Shown here: piece after piece, positions 18,373-29,550 of the stretch
How the letters are laid out: each line of letters opens with the position of its first letter
How positions within the stretch are numbered: position 1 is the first letter of the stretch
DNA from: Vombatus ursinus
Lineage: Eukaryota; Chordata; Mammalia; Diprotodontia; Vombatidae
Assembly: GCF_900497805.2 (NCBI RefSeq)
Contig: NW_020948739.1
Span: 9,314,003 to 9,378,002 of the forward strand
Length of the DNA: 64,000 bases
Direction of reading: 5' to 3'
Translations under genes and position numbers: made by a program
The notes under the pieces: generated by a model
Database searches by the model: none
What the model was told of the DNA's origin: nothing
The model's input: the letters and a program-made list of their open reading frames with translations, nothing else

Positions 18373-18892
18373 AATAAGGATTTTCAGGATTTGGGAGACA
18401 TGAACATGTTTGTAGAGAGTGAGGAAAAAGCCAAATGGAGGGGCAGAAATCAAAGATACAAGAGAAAGGGTGAGGCAGAGATGATTGATGGAGAAGTAAA
18501 GTTTGAGGTCAAGTCATCTGTCGGGAATGAATGGCACAGGGTTGTAGGAAGCTTCCTTGTTATGTTGAGAGCTCGAGACTTCCTCATAATTTTGAGCAAT
18601 GCTATCTTGATGACGTCAGAGGTAGTTGTGTCTTAGTGTCATTCTAGCCTTTTTTTTCCTGGCTCAAATAAAATTAGGGTCATGAGAAAGGGAGGATTTA
18701 TTTGGTCATAAACAATTGCTTTCTCCTCTTGGATACTGAATCTTAGAGTGTATGAATCATCTCCTAGGTGTGCCCTTGAGAGAAGAGCCAATCTGCCAAA
18801 CTAGTCTCCTGCTAATTACATTAAGTGCCAACAAAATCCAGTCCAAGGTTCAGTCCTTAATGTTTCTTCATAGGATCTTACATAAGACCACA
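18373..18892. other. Unassigned stretch with an 81-codon open frame
   Basis: The frame 18391-18636 (MGDMNMFVESEEKAKWRG...) has no recognised domain and no homology I can name. It is most likely chance or an old LINE piece. It contains the CRE-like site at 18611. Confidence 0.3.
18611..18618. promoter_or_regulatory. CRE-like palindrome TGACGTCA
   Basis: A perfect 8-bp consensus site for CREB/ATF factors containing CpG, in otherwise CpG-poor DNA. No transcript start is apparent nearby, so function is unproven. Confidence 0.3.
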
Positions 18893-19000
18893 CACAGGTC
18901 TAGAGCTGGTAAGGGGCCTCAAAGACAAATCAGTCCATTTTGCAGAGGGAGAAACTGAGGTCCATTGAGGTGTAGTGACTCACTCAAGGCTACATAAATG
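18893..19000 (-). repeat. MIR3-type CORE-SINE
   Basis: GGTAAGGGGCCTCAAAGAC, AGAGGGAGAAACTGAGGTCC and ACTCAAGGCTACATAAATGG. Confidence 0.5.
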
Positions 19001-19104
19001 GTAAGGAGTTTTCTCAAAAAGAACTCAGAAGATTACATTTGTAAACAACAGTTGGAGAGGCGGTTGGGCTCCTCTGTGGAGAGGACCTGGCAGAAACCTA
19101 AGAC

Positions 19105-19282
19105 ACAGGATCAAAGATTCACAAGTGGGAGAAATCTTAAAAGTCAACTAATGCAATTCCCTCAACCTTTTCATGAGAAAAATGAGCCCAGAGAGATGAA
19201 GTCACTTACCCAAAATAACAATAAGTAAATGATAGAATCAGGATTTGAACCCAGCTCCTCTGATTCTAAATTTAACTCTTTT
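19105..19282 (-). repeat. MIR3-type CORE-SINE
   Basis: GAGAAATCTTAAAAGTCAAC, AAATGAGCCCAGAGAGATGA and GGATTTGAACCCAGCTCCTC. Confidence 0.55.
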
Positions 19283-19294
19283 TCCATATGGCTC

Positions 19295-19770
19295 AGGGAT
19301 GGAGAACTTTTTCACTTTCTCAGGTCCCTGGCCAATAGAGAAATGCAAAATGTTTATCTTACCTCTTTTTAAACTTAAGAATGGGAAACAGAAAACTTTT
19401 TTTTTGCAAAAAGTGCAACATATAGTATATAAATTCAATATTACTATCAGTTGGGGATGGAGGGTGGGACAAAGAGCAAACAAAGAAGGAAGAAAAAGAG
19501 TAAGAGAAAGAGAGATGAAAGGAAACAGGATTGTAATCCCTACAGTGGGATGTTGCCATAGCAACTTGATGGCGTGGGAATACTAGCTGGCAGGCATTCC
19601 CTCGAGTTCCCCAAGTTTCCAGAGGCTTGTGACTACTACACTGAATGGGAAAACCAGAGCAGTCTACCATAGGACTACATAGGACAATAGAAATTATTCT
19701 TTGAGCGATAACAGTAGTAATCAAAACAATACCTGCAAAATCCATTTCAACTAGAGCTACATTGGGTCAC
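19295..19770. other. Unassigned stretch with X-box; possible hAT start
   Basis: CAGGGATGGAGAACT at about 19297 resembles a hAT/Charlie terminus, but no partner end is found. The rest is unassigned. Confidence 0.3.
19552..19565. promoter_or_regulatory. X-box (RFX-type) palindrome
   Basis: GTTGCCATAGCAAC fits the RFX-factor X-box (GTTGCC, 2-bp spacer, half-site GGCAAC/AGCAAC). No adjacent promoter is recognised. Confidence 0.35.
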
Positions 19771-20084
19771 AGAATCTCAGAATTAGAAGGGATTTAAGAG
19801 GGCCATATAGTTCAGTATATGCCTTTTTTAAAAATTACCTCTCTAACACATCTTTACAACAAATCGTCATCCAGTCTCTACCTGAAGACTTCCTGTGGGG
19901 AGCAGCGTATTCCACCACTGTATGATTGCAATTATTAGAAAAAGCCTTCCCCCTATATGAAGCCTAAATTTGCTATTTCATGCCTCCCACACATGACTTT
20001 CCAGTTCTATCCTCTGGGGCCAAGCAGAATAAATTTAGTACCTTCCCCTCTGTTGTTACCTTGTATCAACTTTAGGGGTATGTA

Positions 20085-20238
20085 GCTTGTAGGTACCTCT
20101 ATGAACATATTATTAGCCCTGTTAGAATGTAGGCTTCTTGAAGGCAGGTACTGTTTTTGTTTTTTCTTTGTGTCTTTGGCACTTCATGCTGTGCCTGACA
20201 CATACTAAGCACCAAATAAATACTAATTGATTGATTTC
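20085..20238 (+). repeat. L2 LINE 3' end
   Basis: AATGTAGGCTTCTTGAAGGC, GTGCCTGACACATACTAAGC and AATAAATACTAATTGATTGA. Confidence 0.75.
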
Positions 20239-20239
20239 A

Positions 20240-20455
20240 AAATAACTAATATTTATATAGTATTTTTAAAGTTTGCAAAGATGTCTACATAATCTCAATT
20301 AAGTCTTACCACAATACCTGAGGCTCAACGGCCCCATGTTGTGGATGAGGAAACTGATACTTAGATTAAGTTACTATTCTAGAGTTAGACATGGAATTTG
20401 ATACTAGTTTAAGCCTGTCACTCTATCAACTAAGCCACGTTGCCTAATTCTTCAT
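20240..20455 (-). repeat. THER1/MIR CORE-SINE
   Basis: AATATTTATATAGTATTTTT, GTGGATGAGGAAACTGATAC and CAACTAAGCCACGTTGCC. Confidence 0.65.
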
Positions 20456-20519
20456 CTAGGTGATAGACTTTCAAAAAAAAATTTTATCATAAAAACTTAT
20501 TTTATCATTAAAATATTTT

Positions 20520-20878
20520 TTGTCTCATTAAATTTTTCCTAAATACATGTAAATTTTTCTTAACATTTTAAAAAAAATTTTGAATTCCAAATTCTCTCCT
20601 TCCCTCCTACCCCTTCCTCTACTCCTTGAGAAGGCAAGTGATATGATATCAATTTTATATGTGAAATCATGCAAAACATATTTCTATCTTAGCCATATTT
20701 TTTAAAAAGCAAGAAAATTAAAGTTTAAAAATATGCTTCAATTTGCACTCAGAGTTTCTCAGTTCTCTCTCTGGAGGTAGATAGCATTTTTCATCATGGG
20801 TTATTTGGAATTGTCTTGGATTGCTGTCTTGATCAGAGTAGCTAAGTCTTTCACAGTTGATTATCCTTACAATATTGC
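20520..20878 (-). mobile_element. 5'-truncated L1 3' UTR
   Basis: AATTTTGAATTCCAAATTCT, CCTTGAGAAGGCAAGTGATA and GATAGCATTTTTCATCATGG. Same family as 55595-56020 and the half-LINE's 3' UTR. Confidence 0.75.
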
Positions 20879-21074
20879 AGCCCTTCAAATTCTTGAAGAT
20901 GGTGAACATATTTCCCAAAGAGTCTTCATTTCTCCAAACTAAATTTGCCCATTTTGCTTAAACCATCCTCACACGGCATGCCCCTTAGGGTCTTCACTGT
21001 TTTTGTTGCCTTCCTTTGCACAATAGTTAATCCTTTCTAAAATGTGGCAGCCATAACTGAACAACTGTGTTCAG

Positions 21075-21330
21075 AGCACTGAGGCTGGCATTTGGGGAGA
21101 TACAGTATTTAGAGACTACATTGTCTCTATCCTTGTGGAGCTTATTAATAGAAGGAGTAGACATATGCACAGACAACTATAGCTAACAAATAATACATAA
21201 TCACACTGAAGGTACAGAATAAAGTGTTATGTGATGTCTGGAACTGAAAGGTCACTCCTGAAAAAAGGAATCAGGGAAACCTTCTTAGAAGAGATAGGTT
21301 TTGGTTTGGATTTCAAAGAATGAGTAGGAA
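21075..21330 (-). repeat. L2 LINE fragment
   Basis: CTATCCTTGTGGAGCTTATT and GGTTTTGGTTTGGATTTCAA lie in reverse-complement L2 order. Confidence 0.5.
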
Positions 21331-21825
21331 TTACCCATTAATTAATCAATTGGTTAAAAGGGGGAAGGAGGCCATCCTACTCAGGCAATAAAAACTTATA
21401 ACCAGGGGCATAAGATTCTCCTCATTAGTAGAGATTGATCATTTAATTCTCCATGCTTACACGAGGGGTATAGTTGTTGAGAAACTAGAAAAGGAGAAAC
21501 CTTAGTCTTCTGGCTTCCAGCTTCAAGAGAGAGGACACAAGTTTCCAGATTGTCTTTCTGGGGAAGTCCCTGAAGGAAGAGAAAGAATCTGAGAAGAAGC
21601 TAACATGTAGAGGAGCTGATGCCTTGATTATGTCTCTATCCCCAACTTACCACACTAGAGACGGGAGAATTTCCTCTCAGGTGAGATTTGGGACTCTCTT
21701 GGTTGAACTGAGCTCATTCACTGTGTATTATCTGCTATATTCTTATCTGTATAGCTTCTCTGATATTTGTTTGCTATTGGCCTTGAAAAAATAGGTTTAT
21801 TTGCTATTGGCTATGTGTAGTCTTG
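21331..21825. other. Unassigned stretch
   Basis: No family recognised. Confidence 0.3.
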
Positions 21826-21826
21826 G

Positions 21827-22062
21827 GGCAATCAGATGGCTTAGTGGATAGAGTGCTGGGCCTGAACTCAGGAAGACCTGAGTTCAAATCCAACCTCAGA
21901 CACTTACTAGCTATGTGACATTGGGTAAGTAACAACCTCTGTTTGCCTTAATCCACTGGAGAAGGAAATGGCAAACCACTACAGTATCTTTGCAAAGAAA
22001 ACCCTATAGACAGTATAGTCCACAGGGTCATGAAGAGTAGGACATGACCTAACAAAAACGTG
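21827..22062 (+). mobile_element. MAR1-type CORE-SINE
   Basis: Head GATGGCTTAGTGGATAGAGT, CORE-end GAGAAGGAAATGGCAAACCA and RTE-type tail GGGTCATGAAGAGTAGGAC. Confidence 0.85.
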
Positions 22063-22082
22063 TGGTTTTTGTGTAACTGGCA

Positions 22083-23135
22083 CATTTATTAAGTGCTTAC
22101 TATGTGCCCCTGGTTATAAGTGCTGGAGATACAAATACAAGTAAAAAGAAGGCAGTCCCTACCCTCAAGGAACTTGCATTCTAATGAAGGAAGAAAACAC
22201 ATAAAAAGGGGCTGAAAATCTAGGCAGTAAGGAGAAAAGGAGTCCAAGGTGGGAGTGATTAAAAAACTTTAGAGAGTCCAGAATAGGATAAGAATGAACG
22301 TAAGCCAGTCTGAGTCCATCCCTAAAATGGAGTCCCTGGAAGGAACTTACTAGTTGGAGAAAGGAGCTGGTATGGCAGAAAGATGTTCTGGGGTGAGAAG
22401 GCAGCTGAGTCATGATAGTGAAGTACTGGTAGTCAAAGGCATAGTTGGGAAGGGAATGAAACATAGCTGGCCTGGGCCTCTTCCCATTGCTAAAATGGAG
22501 GCCCCCAGAAAGAACTCACCAATGGGAGAAGGGGGCTAACATGGTGAAGGGCCCCAGCATAAAGTGTAGTGTGAGTGAAGTCAGGAAGCTAAAAAACCAT
22601 AAGCCATGTTCAGCAAATAGAGAGTAATCTTGTTTGATTGGGGCATGGAGTACATATAGTAATAGAAGAAAGAGTTGGGAAGGTAAGGCATAGATTGGGT
22701 TAAATGGTGTTCACCCTCCTAACTCTAGATTCTATGTTTCTATGAAGGCCAGGCAGAAGAGCTTGAATCTTAGTTGGCATGTAATAGGGAACCAGCCCCT
22801 GAAGATTTTTTAGCAGAAGAATGTCTCTACTAAATCTATACCTTAAGGAAGATTATTTTGGCACAGGCAAGAAGGATAGATAGGGAGTGGGGATGGGGGA
22901 GGGTGACATAGATGCCATTGCAATTGTCCAGGTGGATGGTAATGAGAGCCTGTACTAGGACTGTTGCTCTAGAAATAGAGAGAAGGCAATGAATTTGAGG
23001 TTTGCAGATTTAGAATTGATAGGACTTGGCAGCTAGTAAGGTCTGGGTGAGGGAGAAGGAAGAGTCCAAGGTAATCCCACTGTTTCAAACACAGGAGACG
23101 GGGTGAATTGCAGTGCTATTAACAAAAATAATGAA
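22083..23135 (-). mobile_element. L2 LINE, 3' third
   Basis: Tail TTTATTAAGTGCTTACTATG, GGCAGTCCCTACCCTCAAGG, GTGTTCACCCTCCTAACTC and GGATAGATAGGGAGTGGGGA. Diverged L2 with degenerate coding remnants on the minus strand. Confidence 0.7.
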
Positions 23136-23139
23136 GTCA

Positions 23140-23400
23140 GAACCCCAGAATTTGAGAGTTGGAAGGGACTTCATCTAGTCTAATTTATGCACAAAACAAT
23201 AGAAACTATACCTGACTACCGTTGTCTAAGACTTCTAAGGAGGGAAGCCTAGCACTTCTTAGTGAGGCACTGTTTCACTTCTGGGGCTGATAAACAGCCT
23301 TAGGCTGAAACTTTGTCCCAAGCTGGGGAATTTGCCTCAGGGTGGAAAATAAAGAGGATTCAGACAGCACTTGTGTGTTTTCCTTGGAAAAAGGTAGGGG
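23140..23400 (-). repeat. CR1/L3 LINE fragment
   Basis: GAGAGTTGGAAGGGACTTCA, TCTAGTCTAATTTATGCACA and GAGGCACTGTTTCACTTCTG follow CR1/L3 order in reverse complement. Confidence 0.55.
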
Positions 23401-23797
23401 CAAAGAAGGAGTAGAGGAGAGAAGGGAAGTGGACTTAATGAAATGAAGGTAAGAATCGTGAGGAGTTGTTCCCGAGGGAGGACCAGGTCTTAGAAACTCT
23501 AGCTTCCGTCTTGGTCCAGGATGAAGAGGGGACAGGGAGGATCCTAGGGTTAACAGGTCTGAATCTTAGCCAGACTTAGGCATACAGAAGGTCTACGTTC
23601 ATTTAGTACCCTTTAAGCTCATGCGTCTTAGACCTAGGCCCTTGCTTCCCTAGAGGAGCCTACTGGGATGTCTTTCTTGCTGAGGGTGAGCTAGGGCCAG
23701 AGTACACCCTGGAAGGATGAATGGTTCCCATTTTACTGCTTATTTATTCATTCTGCGTCATGAAACCAGGGAAAGGTCAATGACTCCTCTTCTCAGC
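23401..23797. other. Unassigned stretch
   Basis: Nothing recognised. Confidence 0.3.
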
Positions 23798-23955
23798 AAC
23801 TTGACTTGAAAGAGTTCTGGACTGTGAGTGGAAAGACTTAGATTCTCGTTTCTGCTCTGAAACCAACTCTGGATGTGAGTTTCCTCCTTTGTAAAATGAG
23901 GGAGTTGGACAAGGTATCCTCTAAAGTCCCTTCTAGCTTTAACCACTTATGAATC
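23798..23955 (+). repeat. MIR3-type CORE-SINE
   Basis: GAGTTTCCTCCTTTGTAAAA then GGAGTTGGACAAGGTATCCT and AAAGTCCCTTCTAGCTTTAA: a CORE followed by a CR1/L3-like tail. Confidence 0.65.
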
Positions 23956-24014
23956 TGGATGACACCACCTCAGCTCAGCCCCAAATTTAGCAAGCCTGGA
24001 ATAAGTCCTCCTCT

Positions 24015-24130
24015 GTGAACTTAGGGACAAGTTAATAACTTTCTTTGGGACCTCAATTTCCTCTTCTGTAAAATAAAGGAGTACTAGACCATCTCTTAAG
24101 TTCTCTTAGAGTGCTAACATTCTGTTATGA
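24015..24130 (+). repeat. MIR3-type CORE-SINE
   Basis: CAATTTCCTCTTCTGTAAAA then GGAGTACTAGACCATCTCTT. Confidence 0.6.
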
Positions 24131-24555
24131 TACTTGGGATTTTCTGGAGAGAGAGTAAGAATTGGCTTTAAGCTCTCTTTCATACATCTCTCCAGAAGTA
24201 TCCATCTCTTTTCTATAATGATTATCATTCCAGCTCTCCTCCTACCTTCCCACTCCCCAATAATTAGATTTCTCAGATAGCTGATAGTGAAGAAACAACT
24301 GTCTTTATCACTTAGTAATAAAATACATTAGTTAAAATAGGAAGCTACCAGACAGACTGCTTTCTCTCCCCTGAGAGGTGAGGAAAATCCACAGAAGCAG
24401 CAGCCTTGTGATATCAGGGTCTCAGGGTCTCTCCTGACCTATGGTGTCTGTTTCTACTACCATTGCAATTAAGGGATCTTTCCTGTCATGTGGTAGGGTG
24501 GGAAATGTGTTGTGGTGATTACCCCCCAAGTGCAAAATTCCTAGCTATGGCTCTT
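24131..24555. other. Unassigned stretch
   Basis: Nothing recognised. Confidence 0.3.
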
Positions 24556-26260
24556 CAAAGAAAGAATAGTTATAAGGTAAAAATTGGTTTAATTTTGGAC
24601 ATGTGATGTTGGAGATGCTAGTGGGACATCCAGGTGGAGATGAAGGTCTGGAACTCAGATGGGAGGTCAGGGCTGGAGATGTAGATTTGGGAATCTTCTG
24701 CATGGAGCTGATTGTTGAAGTTGTGGGTCTAAGTGAAATTATTACAGGAGAGAGTGAGGAGTGAGCAAGTCAATCCTCATTAATAAAGTGTTTACTCTGC
24801 CAGGCACTGTGCTCAATGCTGGGAATACAAAGAAGAGCAAAAAAACAGGAGTTCACAATCTAATGGGGAAGACAACATGTGAACACAAGCAAGATCTATA
24901 TAGGATAAATTGGAGATAATCAAAAGAGGGTAAGCATTCAGCATCAAGGAGGATCAGAAAAGGTCTATTGCAGAAGGTAGGATTTTAATTGAGGCTTGAA
25001 GGAAGCCCAGGATGCCAGTAGGTAGAGATAAGGAGGGAGCAAATTCCAGGCATGGGCAACAGCCTGTGAAAATGCTCTGAGTCAAGAGAGGGAGTGTCAT
25101 GTACAAGGAACAGCAAGGAGGCCAGTATCAATGGGTCACAGAATACATAGTGGAGGCTGGGGGAGGGGGGAGAATAAGGTATAAAATGATTGAAATGGTA
25201 AGAAGAGGTCAGGTTGTGAAGGGCTTTAAATGCCAAATGGAGAATTCTGTATTTGATCCTGAAGGCAATAAGGAGCCATTGAAGTATATTGAAGGGGGAG
25301 AGTCTTGGTGTGTGACCTGAATTCTGAAAAGATCACTTTTGGTAGCTGAGTAGAGGATAGATTGGAGTGGGGAGAGACTTGAGACAGGGAGATCAACCCT
25401 CAGGTTTTTGCAAAAGTCCAGAAATGAGATAATAAAGACCTTCAAGAGGGTGGTAGCAGTATCAGAGAAGAGAAGGAAGCACATATGAGATGTTGAGAAG
25501 GTAAAATCACCAGGACTTAGCAACAAAATGGATATTGGAGGGGGTGAGAGAGAATGAGGATTGAACCTTGGAGAAAATCTGTCTTAACAGGCTGATAAGG
25601 GAATAAGGGACCAACATAAGGAGACAGAGAAGGAGATGTTACAAAGGTAGGAGGAGATCTCAGAGACTGTTGTGTCTCTAAAGCTAAGGAAGGATCCAAG
25701 AAGAGTAGCAGTCAACTGTGTCAAATGGTGCAGAGAAGTGAAGGGGAGGCAAAGCGTCATCTCAGGAATTAGCAGGTAACTGGTGACCTTTGAGAGAGCT
25801 ATTTCCATAGAGTGGTGGAGACAGAAACCACATTACAAGGGGTTGAGGGTAGAGTGGGTGGTGAGGAAGTGAAAGCCTCTGGTATAAACAACTTTTTTCA
25901 AGAAGTTTGACTCTGAGTAGAAGAAATGAGACCATAGTTAGATGAAGCAGAATGGTCAAAAGAAGGCTTTTTTAAGGATGGGAAACCTGAGAATTTTTGT
26001 AAATGGATGGGAAAGAGCCTATGGAAAAGAAGAGAGTGAGAATTCTTGAGAGAAAAAATGACTGCTGGAGCAAAGTCCTAGAGAAGGCAGGAAAGTGGGC
26101 TCACAGATAGAAAAGCTATAGTGAGGAAAGGGACAGATTCTTTTTCATGTCAAAAAAGGAGCTTAAATCACAATCAGTAAGCAACAGGGAGCCACTGATG
26201 ATTTTTGAGCAAAGAAGTGACCTGACCTATACATGTTGAAGATTATTTTGGCACTGGTAT
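24556..26260 (-). mobile_element. Long L2 LINE copy with ORF2 C-terminal remnant
   Basis: About 1.7 kb of reverse-complement L2. A 3'-end signature near 24780 (GTTTACTCTGCCAGGCACTG) is followed by sequence whose minus-strand translation includes MAFKALHNLTSSYHFNHFIP (24985-25236), the L2/CR1 'ALHDLAPxYLxxLI' region. Further upstream parts run to about 26260. A 5'-part fragment at 24556-24770 lies on the 3' side, so at least two L2 pieces are joined. Confidence 0.75.
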
Positions 26261-26892
26261 TCCTACCAAAATCTCTCTCATCTACTCCAGATGCAGCCCC
26301 ATCTCTAGCCCAGTATCAAAATCACATTAGAGAGATTTCTCACTAACATGTGAGATAGTACATTTTTTTTGGGCATTTATTCTTTTTCAGCACTTTGTAT
26401 TATCTGGTCTACTTCTTTCTTCCACATTTCTAGAGTAATTTCTTAATTTTTAGGCTAGGTATATACTGTTTGCTTGCTCTTATTACTTATTATTTGCTTC
26501 TGTGAACTTTTCAGGAAGAAGAAAATCAAGCCCATGGGACATATTCTTAGGCCAGGCTAGTTAACCTGACTTAGGAGCCAGGAATTTTGTGGGGACCATA
26601 GCACATTCAGTTGGTTGCTCATCCCAAATCGGTAATTGAAATCTAATCTCTTAAAGTGACAGGCTTCAATATGTCTCAGTGGCTTTGCCCCTGGCTCTCC
26701 TTTGCCTAATCTTCTGCTCTTTTAATCTTTCTTCTAATGAAAAACTCAATCCCAGAATACACTGAAAAATGAGATTTTGAAATGAAAGTATTCTGCCTTA
26801 GTCACAAATAGTAATAGTTTATCACAATTCTTTACCATTTCCAAGGACTTTTCCTCATTTTATACATATATATATGTGTAACTGCTGCTTTC
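26261..26892. other. Unassigned stretch
   Basis: No family recognised. Confidence 0.3.
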
Positions 26893-27003
26893 CCAAATGA
26901 CCTCTTTAAGGGTAGGAACAGTTTTGTTTTTACCTTGGTGTTTCCAATACCTCATACAGTTTCTGGCACATAGTAAAGACTTAAATGCTTGTTGATTGAT
27001 TGA
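26893..27003 (+). repeat. L2 LINE 3' end
   Basis: CTCTTTAAGGGTAGGAACAG, TTTCTGGCACATAGTAAAGA and TGCTTGTTGATTGATTGA. Confidence 0.75.
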
Positions 27004-27034
27004 GAGTCCTGTGAGGAAGTTGGTACAAAATTTA

Positions 27035-27170
27035 CTCTATTTTTAAAATGAAGGACCTGGGGCTCAGAGCTAAGTGACTCACTCAGGATGCCACAGCTTG
27101 TAAGTGATCAAGGCAGGACTAGAAGTCCTGGCTTCAGACTCTGTCCAATGCTCTTTTCACTAATAGGTAA
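27035..27170 (-). repeat. MIR-class CORE-SINE
   Basis: GACCTGGGGCTCAGAGCTAA, CACAGCTTGTAAGTGATCAA and TCTGTCCAATGCTCTTTTCA. Confidence 0.5.
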
Positions 27171-27364
27171 CATAATACTTCTTAGAAATTGTAGAAGAGT
27201 CCTCTCAATGTGAAACATGTCATTAGCATTATACTTATTTCCTGAAAATTTGGTGCTGTACTAGATGAAACACTCTGCATTTGGTGGAAGGGCTGATTTT
27301 ATAGTTAGTGATAAACACATTTTGAGTCTTAATTTGACTTCTCTCTGAAGAACTCAAGCTAATT

Positions 27365-27445
27365 AGAATCATAGGACCTAGTCCTCCCACCTCATTTTAC
27401 AAAAGAGAAATCTGAGGCCCAGGGAAGTAATGTGACTTGACATAA
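27365..27445 (-). repeat. MIR3-type CORE-SINE fragment
   Basis: AATCATAGGACCTAGTCC, then CCTCATTTTACAAAAGAGAA and TGAGGCCCAGGGAAGTAATG. Confidence 0.5.
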
Positions 27446-27454
27446 GATCAATTA

Positions 27455-27880
27455 GAATCATAACATGTTAGCATTGGAAGGAACCTTAGAGATCATATAA
27501 TTCAACCTCCTTATTTTACAATGGAAGAAACTATTTGATTGACTTCTTCCTCACTCCCTCCTTTTTGAATGCCTAGTTTTCTTAAAGACTCAGATGATAT
27601 CTCATGTCCTATATGTGGCTTTTCCTATTCCCTGTTTCAGTTCCAGACCTTTTCTGGTACCCCTCCCCTTTATGCCCCCCAATTACTTTTTTATATATTT
27701 TATATTTACTTAACTGTGTACATATTATTCTCTCCCTGCCATTCCCAACAGAGTATCAACTCCCTGAGGACAAGGAAGGAAGTTAAGTAATTTGGCTGAG
27801 CTCACCTTTCAGAGGTAGGACTGGAAACCTAAAGTCTGGAATCCTAGGCCAGTGCACTTTCATGATGTCACTTACTATAG
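27455..27880 (-). repeat. MIR3-type CORE-SINE split by L2
   Basis: AGCATTGGAAGGAACCTTAG and TTATTTTACAATGGAAGAAA lie before the insert (to about 27535). GAAGTTAAGTAATTTGGCTG and ATCCTAGGCCAGTGCACTTT lie after it (from about 27776). Confidence 0.6.
27536..27775 (+). repeat. L2 LINE 3' region nested in MIR3
   Basis: CTTAAAGACTCAGATGATAT, TTACTTAACTGTGTACATAT and TATCAACTCCCTGAGGACAA match L2 3'-region order. Confidence 0.55.
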
Positions 27881-28820
27881 TGACCTTTGTCCACAAGTAT
27901 CAGATATGTGCTTCTCAGTTGTCACATAGACCTCTCAGTTGGCATTTTCAGGATACTGCCAAGAAGGGCCTAACTGGAGAGAGAGGCAGGTAAAATATAA
28001 GACTGCTGAATATGGGAGATATTTCCTATCTCTAGGAGGAGTATTGGGTTAGACATATCTGTTTGCCACTCCTCAAATATTTCTAATCTAAGGATACCAT
28101 TCTAAGGCATTCAGAAGGAAAAACACTTCCCTCATCATTCTCAAAAGGACAGGGCAGCCCTCAGCTTTTCCTCCATCATTTTGCTCCCTCCCACCAAATG
28201 CTGGTTACACAAAGGACTATTACAATTAGTGAATATCAAGTAAACCCATTTATCCAGGCAAAACTGAGGTTGGGAAGTCATATAGACAGATAAGCATATA
28301 GAACATGGGGAAGTTATGCGGGTTAAAATAGACCAAAACAAACATGATAATGAAATAATTATTCCACTAGGAATAAGATAAAACACCTCAGCACAAACTA
28401 GGAGAGAAAGAATGATCTCACTAAGAGGAGACGTCCAGTGCCTAAATTCTACTAGTGTTCTCTAGAGTTGCAAAGGAAGTCAAAGAGCATGGGTGTGTAT
28501 GGGGAGGGGGCACAGATTCCACTACTCTGCCCCAAGGGCTCCCAGGAGTCATTCAAAGTTTACATCTAGACTCCCTTGGCCTGTTTTTCTTTTTGAGGGT
28601 CTCTTTCCCACACGTCTGTCTTACAAAAAGTATGCAGCATTTTACCCTCAATTTTCTCTCAGGCAATCCAGAGTCACATCTCCTTCTGCATACAGCTTCA
28701 CAGAGCTGTCTCTTGGAAAATCCATCCCAGGTTTGGGTGAAATTGAACTTACAAAAACATTGGCTCCTAAGTATGACACACTACATGGGCATGCACTGAC
28801 CACGAAACTGCCAACTACAA
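27881..28820. other. Unassigned stretch
   Basis: No family recognised. Open frames of about 115 codons at 28455-28843 in two overlapping frames lack domains and start or splice support. Confidence 0.3.
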
Positions 28821-28868
28821 TATCTAGGTGTTGCAGTGGTTAGAGCATTGGGCCTAGAATTAGGAATA
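28821..28868 (+). repeat. CORE-SINE head fragment
   Basis: CTAGGTGTTGCAGTGGTTAG and AGCATTGGGCCTAGAATTAG. Confidence 0.5.
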
Positions 28869-28869
28869 A

Positions 28870-29415
28870 TTCTACTTTTCAGCTGGACTGAAGCACTTTT
28901 ACAGCCCATCTTCCCTATCTCCTCATCCCATTCCTTAAGCCTATCTTCTCTTCTCCCCTTATCACCTCCCTCCCCTCCACCCCCATTACTCAGAAATCGG
29001 CTCAGAAATTCACATTGCCTCATCACCCCTGTTTCTGCCCTCCCCCCTCCCCTCTGATTGGGCACTTGGGGAGGACAGACATTGGAGACTTCTTCTCAGA
29101 TCCTCCACCCACTATTTAGAGAGGGTACACAGGGCCTCTTCATTTCCCACTTCCCTGGACTTCATCTCCAAAAGCTCACCATTTATGTGATGAAGTCAAC
29201 TCAGAAATCTTCACCTCCTCCAACCATTTCCCACCAACTGTATGGCTTCATCACTCCCCTACCTATAACTTCTCCCCTTATACCTTTTTAACTTTGTTTT
29301 ATGTGTTATCTCCCTAATTAGACTGTGAGCTCCTTGAAGGTAGATATTATCTTTCTTTGTATCTTCAGAGCTCAGCAGGGCAGTTAATAGGTGCATAATA
29401 TAATGTTTATTGATT
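28870..29415 (+). repeat. L2 LINE 3' end with CT-rich upstream part
   Basis: The 3' end at 29295-29415 is clear (TTAGACTGTGAGCTCCTTGA, CAGTTAATAGGTGCATAATA). The CT-rich sequence before it is plausibly the same copy, but weaker. Confidence 0.6.
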
Positions 29416-29416
29416 C

Positions 29417-29550
29417 TATTGACTCTGACCCCATCCCCCATCTACCTGAGGAAGCTATGCTTATTCCTTAAAGTCCAACCAAATGCCATCTTATTCAGGA
29501 GGCCTTCATTGATTAGTAATAATTTTTTCTACCTCGACTTTCATATTCCA
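29417..29550 (+). repeat. L2 LINE fragment
   Basis: CTTAAAGTCCAACCAAATGC, TTCAGGAGGCCTTCATTGAT. It meets the next, oppositely oriented L2 at about 29553. Confidence 0.5.

Larger units (their letters stand above)
19772..21075 (-). pseudogene. CR1/L3 LINE ORF2 remnant split by L2, THER1 and L1
   Basis: The first part (about 19772-20075: CATCCAGTCTCTACCTGAAG, TCTATCCTCTGGGGCCAAGC) and last part (about 20879-21075: CCCTTCAAATTCTTGAAGAT, TTGTTGCCTTCCTTTGCACA) are consecutive pieces of reverse-complement CR1/L3 C-terminal coding sequence. Confidence 0.65.

Noticed and set aside
28455-28843. Two overlapping frames of about 115 codons
   Set aside because: They overlap each other in different frames over unassigned DNA, and neither shows family features.
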